Part shown: piece by piece, positions 58,386 through 64,000 of the stretch
Layout of the letters: the number at the start of each line of letters is the position of its first letter
How positions within the stretch are numbered: position 1 is the first letter of the stretch
The notes under the pieces: generated by a model
The model's input: only the letters and a program-made list of their open reading frames with translations
What the model was told of the DNA's origin: nothing
Databases searched by the model: none
Source of the DNA: Tetragonia tetragonoides
Lineage: Eukaryota; Streptophyta; Magnoliopsida; Caryophyllales; Aizoaceae
Assembly: GCA_038025085.1 (NCBI GenBank)
Contig: CM076148.1
Location: 33,276,501-33,340,500, forward strand
Length of the DNA: 64,000 nucleotides
Direction of reading: 5' to 3'
Translations under genes and position numbers: made by a program

Positions 58386-59260
58386 AGTTCACTCATTTTA
58401 TGGTAATGACATGATCCCTTACTCTTTATGGACATGAAGTTTCTTTTTTTTTTTTGTTCTCGTCATCAGTGATCATTCATCTTCAGGTCTTTACTCTTTA
58501 CTGCGTACCCATTCTCATTCACTCTGTATTTCATGCAAGATACTTACTGCTACGTCAAATTAGGTAAACAAGCATTTAGGTAGTAGTTTTGAATCCAATG
58601 CTGTAACAAACCATATTGACGTGGCATGCTCAAAGTTGGACTATACTATGACATGCTTAGTTCTATAATAGGGGTTGTACTATTGGTGAAACTGGTTGAG
58701 AATCTTGAGCTCGACATTAGTTTGCTTATTTAGAATGTGTTCTCTCTTCTCTCTCCTTGTTTATCCATCAGATGAGAGAATTTTACATGGAACTTCTTTA
58801 AATGTAGTTCTTTGCATACAGGTTAAACACGACTCTGATCACGTAACCTTTGACTAGCGACTCGATTTAAGCTTTTCGCGTTCCGGTGCAAAGGACTTTT
58901 TGAAGGAGCTGGACAGTAACAGAGCTGGTAAGCAGAGAGCTATAGACATTGAAAGAGGGGTTTGATCCGTTACTGACGTAGGGGTATGTGGAGACGTGAA
59001 AATTGTGGCGTGTTGGCCACATGTTATGTGATTGATGTAATCTTGTAGTGAACACTCGGATATGAATTACAGTGGGATTTGAAGTTTATGCCAAAATTTA
59101 GGTGTGATATGGGTGTACTTTGTATCTTACATTACTTTGTAGCCTGAAGTAAACAGGAACAATAAATTATTTTGGGTAACTATCACATCTTGTCCATCCA
59201 TGTCTCTGTCGTTTTTCCTAATATTTTATTTTATTTTTTTGTTAAATTTAAGTAGCTATT
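58386..59260. other. Remaining CACTA interior
   Basis: No gene recognised with confidence. A short open piece near 58,895-58,965 (FLKELDSNRAGKQRAIDIER) could be another exon relic. The right subterminal repeats begin at about 59,262. Confidence 0.4.
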
Positions 59261-59261
59261 G

Positions 59262-59580
59262 CAACGACAGAATTCGTTACTAAAAACAACTATGGCCACG
59301 ACAGAATTCGTTGCAAATCACTAGGTCTATTTATTGCAACGACATGACTTGTTGCAATAGCTCTTTATTTTTTGTATGAATAAAGGGTGGTTTAGCAACG
59401 ACAAATATATGGCAACGACAAATGTCGTTGCCAAAAACAACATTTATTGTAACGACGAAAGTCGTTGCAATTACCTTTTGCAACGCCATGACCAACAACG
59501 ATAAATGTCGTTGCAATAAACACGTTTTGCAACGACTTTATGTTTTTTGCAATGATTTTCGTCGTTGCAAAACAGGAGTT
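59262..59580. repeat. CACTA right subterminal repeats
   Basis: Multiple GCAACGA and TCGTTGC motifs, many paired as short inverted repeats such as GCAACGACAAATGTCGTTGC, mirroring the left end. Confidence 0.8.
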
Positions 59581-59591
59581 TTCTTGTAGTG

Positions 59592-59814
59592 AAATACTAG
59601 TGCTATAAACATTGCCAAAAATCCATGTCATCATAAAAGGACAAAGCACATAGACATAAGACATCATTTCTTAAGGGACAATGTTGAGAAAGGGCTGGTT
59701 AGCATGAACTTTTGTAAAACCGAGAATCAGATTGCGGACATTTTCACCAAAGCTCTAAGCAAGGAACGATTTGAGAAAATTAGGCTTGAACTTGGGCTGA
59801 CCAGAATTACCTAG
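59592..59814 (+). pseudogene. Sirevirus RNase H end
   Basis: The RNase H frame resumes after the CACTA element (SAINIAKNPCHHKRTKHIDI, then RHHFLRDNVEKGLV and QIADIFTKALSKERFEKIR) and ends at a TAG at 59,812-59,814. These are the conserved C-terminal copia motifs. Separation by 4.2 kb from the upstream half makes RNase H non-functional. Confidence 0.9.
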
Positions 59815-60329
59815 GTACATACATTGTTCCCCCTGGCGTAATAAATGGCTAAAATTGTCGAGATGTACACGTGCTTGTTACTGTTACATTTATGAGCGAA
59901 ATGAATTTATGTGTGCTGGTCCAATTGTGAACTTTTAAATAAGTTCTGTTGCATGAGCAAATAATTTGTGGAACTCATCTTTAGTTCATTAAATATTGAC
60001 CTTATTGTTTAAATACTTGTCCACAGTATATTTGAGTTGAAAAAATATTGGGCTTTGTTTTTATTTGAGCTGAATTTGTATGTGTGTCCACAAAAAAAGT
60101 ACCCCCACTTCCATGTGTCGCAACCCAAGTGGTTGACAAGACATTTCCATGGGTCTCTTAAGTCAGATTTTGTGAGGATTTTGGTCTAAATGGAACAACT
60201 TCCCACCTCACTCTCATCATTTCTCTCTCTTCCCAAAGTCGGCGCCATCACTTCACCACCATCACCCTCAACCGTCACTCTATCTCTCTTCCCTATATCA
60301 CTCAAACCTTCACTCTTCCCACTCCTTTC

Positions 60330-62675
60330 ATGGTCAATACAAGAGCATCCACATCATTTAAATCAAGATTCTCAAATTCAAGTGATGATCCAATAGTCAT
60401 TAACCAAGAATCATCTCAACTCTCCTCACCTTCTCTTTCTACAAATAGCCCAAAAATCAAGCTACCTCCTCATATTCTTCAAGAGGATCGAAAAACCCAC
60501 AAAAAAGAGGCCCTTGGTTTTCGGTTGAGGCTTTTGGGCAATTTAGGAATTGTTGCCATGGATCTTAATGAGAAAGTCGAAAGTGAAGCAACAAGTAAGG
60601 GGGAACAAGAGGAAAAATCTCCTAGTGTTGTTGCATGTGAGGAAAATAGTGAGAATTTGAAAAACAAAAAAAAAAATAATGAGGGAGAGAAAAAGGAGAG
60701 GTCCTTGAGTGAAATTGTTGGAGATGATAAGAAGAAATCTAAGAGAGTGGTTGTTGAAGGTGATGAGATGGATAAAAGTGAGGGAACCGAGATTGTGGGA
60801 GACAAAGATGATGAGAATTCGAAAAATGAGAAGTTGGGTAATGAAAAATCCGAAAATGTGACAGACGAAGGAGGAAAATCGGTGGAAATTGGAGGAAATA
60901 AATCTGAAAAAATTCATGAGGAGATTCAAGTGAATGAAGGAGGAAAAGGAGATAATTTAGGAGAGGAAAAAGGAAACAATGAAAAGAAGGGTTTTGGGCA
61001 AGATTCTTCTCCGGCCGCTAACACCAAAACTGGTGGTGATGTTCTTGTTGAAACGGAAGAAGATGAGCCACTTGACCCTCTCGGTCATGAAGCTCCGGAA
61101 ATTGTCGGTCTTGAGGTGAATCAAGTTGGAACAAGATTTGCTGGTCACGTTGTTGTTCCACGCATTGTTCCCTTCACTGCTGGGAATGATGACGAAGACG
61201 ATGAAAGTGAAGAAGTGCCCATTCGCTTCACTCATTGAAAACGCAAGACTGCCCGGATCTCAATCACCTCTAAGCCTAAACCTACTAGTATCTCTACTTC
61301 TCCGGAAACTCGCAAAAGAATCCTTAGGGCTATTGAACAATTTGAAAGAACTAGCCAAAATAAAGCTTCTCTTCCTCAACCACCACCTCCTCAACCCACA
61401 CAAAGAGTCACAAGAAGTCGTGCTGATATCGAGGAACCCACTCAATTGACTGAATTTCCTGATGAACCGGAACCAATCCTAACCAAGAAAAGGCCTAGCA
61501 CCACAAAGGCCAAGAAAAATCCACAACCCAAACCCCAAACAAAGAAGAAGACCTCGGCACGCAAGGAACAATCCTTGGACCAACCTTTGGACCAAGGATC
61601 TCCATCTGGGAAAAGTTCCAAGCGCAAATTATCCAATATGGATAGCTCCTCTTCCACTCAATCCACCAAGAGGACAAAGCTGGACCACACTGAAAAATAC
61701 GCTCCAGCAAAGAAGGTCGTTCGCAAAGTGACCCCGGGTAAAATTCTTTCACCCGCTTTATTGAAACGATATGGTTGCATTGCTTTGCTTGATGTGATTC
61801 AATTTCAAGGGTGGCTTGATTTGTTTACGGATCGAACGCATGAATTTGCTAAGGGGGCTTTGTTGGATTTTTATATGCATTGCAAAGTTAAGGATGGGAC
61901 GGTTTAGGGAAAAATTTGTCAAATTGATATTGAGTTTGATGCTAATGTGATTAGTACTTTGTTGAAAATTTCAAGTATTGGCTATGATTACTATGGGAGC
62001 CATGGGTGGCCCGTTCTTGAGAGTCCTCATACCCCTCTCTTGATATGTCAAGTCCTTACCGGCAACTCCGACTTGGAGGGCGCTTTCAAGGTTAGGAAGA
62101 CACATATGACCTCCTTCTACAAGTTGCTTTTCAACTTTGTGATTAGGAATGTGATGCCAAAGGGAGAGAAGAGGGGTGAGCCAACCTACTTGGAGCTCAC
62201 GGTGACTTACTTGATTGGGAAGGGTGTTAGAGTGAACTTGCCCTCACTTGTGGTTCAACGTATTGATCTTTGCCTCACGGAACATAAGAATCACATTCTT
62301 CCTTATGGGTTTTTGTTGACTCGGCTCTTCAAGGCATTCAAAATGCCCATTGCTGCTGTGGCTGGGATACGCACAGTTGATGAGTTTGATTGGAAAACTC
62401 TCATGTCTTGTGGCTTCACGGAAATTGCTCCACCTAACCCAGGTCCTAGTAGTGGTCCTTCTGCTGGTCCTTCTACTAGTCCGATCACTGGTCCTATGGT
62501 ACAGTCTGCTCAAGCTGAGAAAGTAGCTGAATTAGAAGGCAAATTGGTTGCCTTGGAAGAGAAAATGGATAAAAAGCTCGAGGAGATTAAGGAAGATGGT
62601 GATCGCAAGCATTCTGCAGTGCTGGATGCTTTGGCTCAACTCCTTCCCAAACCTACTCCTCCACCTCAGCCTTGA
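60330..62675 (+). pseudogene. Sirevirus env-like ORF with two stops
   Basis: A single reading phase of 782 codons starting with ATG at 60,330 is interrupted by TGA at 61,236-61,238 and TAG at 61,905-61,907. The first third is extremely rich in Glu, Lys, Gly, Ser and Asn and contains many KSE and GEK-like runs. The middle is Lys/Pro/Ser-rich. The last third is globular-looking, and then a Pro/Ser/Gly repeat (GPSSGPSAGPSTSP) leads to a C-terminal coiled coil (AELEGKLVALEEKMDKKLEE). Position after pol and the C-terminal coil match the env-like ORF of SIRE1-type elements, whose function is unproven. No clear signal peptide or membrane segment is visible to me, so envelope function should not be assumed. 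Confidence 0.8.
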
Positions 62676-62978
62676 TCCTTGTTCCTGTCCCTGGTCCAGT
62701 GGTGGTGTTGGCACGACGGCTCAATCAATCATTTCCGTGTGTGTGTGTGTGTTTTCAGCTCATGAACTCTTTTCATTTCTTGGCCCTTTATCTTGCTAAA
62801 CTCTTATATGCTTTTGGACAATGTTTTGCATAGGTCAATGTTTGTGAACTTCTAGATTTGAGCTACTATGCTTTGTTTGTCTTCTCATAGAATAGTACCC
62901 AAGTGGTATGGACTTAGCATGCTTGTTTAAAATAGCTCATTGTGTGACATGTTTTTAAGTGATGTGCTTATTTTGATA

Positions 62979-62997
62979 ATGCCAAAAGGGGGAAGAT
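62979..62997 (+). promoter_or_regulatory. Upstream polypurine-tract-like motif
   Basis: GCCAAAAGGGGGAAGAT, about 235 bp before the 3' LTR, resembles the true tract. Sireviruses are known to carry extra purine tracts before the 3' LTR. Confidence 0.55.
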
Positions 62998-63213
62998 ATG
63001 TGTGTGCTTAGTGTAGTTAGGTCGGCCTAAAGCTCTTTAGCCGACGTTTTCTCGAATCCGTGACTTACGAAAGAAGAATTGCGTGAAAATGGTCAATCAT
63101 GTTCTAGCACTTGTCCGCTATTGGAATGATCCGCTTATGTGAGGTAATCTCTTGTGTTGTTCATACTTGTACATTAGTTTTATTTGGCGCATAAGCACAA
63201 TTAGTTTGTCATC

Positions 63214-63230
63214 ATCAAAAAGGGGGAATT
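63214..63230 (+). promoter_or_regulatory. Polypurine tract of Sirevirus
   Basis: CATCAAAAAGGGGGAATT directly before the 3' LTR start TGTTGAACC. Confidence 0.85.
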
Positions 63231-64000
63231 TGTTGAACCACATATGTTTTGATGATAATTGAACAATTGTACTTATGCTAATTATTAATCTAACGGTGTG
63301 CACAAGTGTGATTTGTGTAGAAATGAAATTCGACATCTTAAGAACCGGGTGATCGTTCAACAACCGAGCATGATTATATCAAGAAGAAGATCAAGATTTT
63401 CTGATTGTTAGAAATCATGTATGTGTGCCAATAACCTATGAGATTAAGTACTTGGACTTGGAACTTTGGGCAAACAGTAAAGATGAAATGCCTGCTGGGA
63501 CATGGACAAACCCATGGACCAATGTCTTTGACAGTCCCAGCTGGCCCGCAGTTTAAACGTTTTTCGAATCTTGCTTTTGACACTTAAGCTTTTCTAACCT
63601 GTCACGCAAAGCATTTCTGGTGCACAAGGATTCCATTTCAAATCAGATTTACACTCAAATATTCAGCTTTTGAAAAGAATCTTACCTTTGGAAGAAAAAG
63701 CTTTGAAAGGTCCTAGGAATCTTTTGTTGTCTATTGTGCTAAGTTTACTTACACAAGACAACTATCTAGGACAATCGAAAATCTGGTTAATTGAGAACCA
63801 CTAGGATTCTCTAGCTCAAGAGATCAGATTTGAGAGGAAAGAAAGTAAAAGATTCTTTGAAAGTGTTTTTGCTTTACCCAAAGGATTTTCAAAGAAAGTC
63901 AAAAGATGCTTGAAAGATGCTTGGAAAGATGCTTGGAAAGATGCTTGAGCTTTCCCTATATAAATGGGTGTTTATGCTTCAGCAAAATCTAAGAGAGTGA
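63231..64000 (+). repeat. 3' LTR of Sirevirus (cut by window end)
   Basis: Matches the first 770 bp of the 5' LTR with scattered substitutions. Near 63,900-63,946 it has more copies of the 12-bp motif AAAGATGCTTGG than the 5' LTR (four against two). Confidence 0.92.

Larger units (their letters stand above)
55392..59591. mobile_element. CACTA transposon carrying host gene fragments
   Basis: A 4200-bp element with ends CACTACAAGAAAATC and (on the right) TTTTCTTGTAGTG, the hallmark CACTA termini. The flanking trinucleotides (TAA left, AAA right) fit a 3-bp target duplication with one change. Subterminal 270-330 bp at both sides are filled with GCAACGA and TCGTTGC motifs. There is no transposase domain. 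The interior has exon-like pieces with splice-like borders resembling EB1 and tomosyn, so this is a non-autonomous Pack-CACTA element. It is inserted in Sirevirus RNase H, which resumes at 59,592. Confidence 0.92.
48983..64000 (+). mobile_element. Sirevirus-like Ty1/copia retrotransposon with env-like ORF
   Basis: 5' LTR 48,983-50,477; 3' LTR from 63,231 to past the window end. The primer site is TGGTATCAGAGC (50,480-50,491). Order: gag with two zinc knuckles and a coiled-coil stretch, protease, integrase, reverse transcriptase, RNase H, then a long env-like ORF and a purine tract. A long gag and a post-pol env-like frame are hallmarks of the SIRE1/Maximus clade. The LTRs differ by about a dozen positions over 770 bp by eye, so insertion is fairly recent, but several frames are broken. 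A CACTA transposon (55,392-59,591) interrupts RNase H. The element landed in the 3' end of a LINE. Confidence 0.93.

Noticed and set aside
60479..60929. Minus-strand Ser/Leu/Phe-rich frames opposite the env-like ORF
   Set aside because: They mirror the Glu/Lys-rich coding strand and have no independent support.

Overview
The window is AT-rich nuclear DNA from a flowering plant, most likely a eudicot. The evidence is introns in host-type genes, plant clades of LTR retrotransposons (a Sirevirus-type Ty1/copia element and elements primed by tRNA-Asp or initiator tRNA-Met), L1-type LINEs, Stowaway-like MITEs and a CACTA transposon. The species cannot be fixed from the sequence alone. Only one host gene looks intact. 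Nearly everything else is transposon sequence or pseudogene.

Left part (1-13,108): an LTR of a minus-strand retrotransposon (98-1685) is followed by the start of a minus-strand tandem array of GDSL esterase/lipase genes. Copy 1 is an exon-1 fragment (2208-2440). Copy 2 (3511-7822) has five exons with consistent GT/AG splice sites and encodes 383 residues with all catalytic residues. Copy 3 (about 11,597-13,108) keeps only exons 1 and 2 and is broken. Small MITEs, a 56-bp minisatellite and a long-inverted-repeat element fill the gaps.

Middle part (13,109-46,952): a LINE fragment, then two related large LTR elements in opposite orientation (13,708-15,462 plus; 19,044-22,580 minus) joined through a truncated minus-strand copia element (15,463-19,043). 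GDSL copy 4 follows. Its five exons are spread over 23.6 kb (23,386-46,952) because its introns host a five-unit tandem array of a 1.23-kb element (23,944-30,098), a complete non-autonomous LTR retrotransposon with target duplication ACGTC (32,954-39,086), and a gag/protease-only gypsy element (39,730-44,267) inside a GGAACGG-rich inverted-repeat element. Copy 4 is dead: a stop in exon 3, an insertion in exon 4 and a 1-bp frameshift in exon 5.

Right part (46,953-64,000): the copy 4 upstream block, a LINE 3' end with an RNase H domain (47,916-48,982), and a Sirevirus-like copia element (48,983 to beyond 64,000) with LTRs, gag, pol and an env-like ORF carrying two in-frame stops. A 4.2-kb CACTA transposon (55,392-59,591) sits in its RNase H region and carries exon fragments resembling the microtubule plus-end protein EB1 and the exocytosis regulator tomosyn.

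The two most unusual items are the 1.23-kb tandem array, in which every unit has a tRNA-like Pol III promoter at each end facing inward and followed by a T-run, and the gene-capturing CACTA element. All alignments were made by eye; no database search was run.
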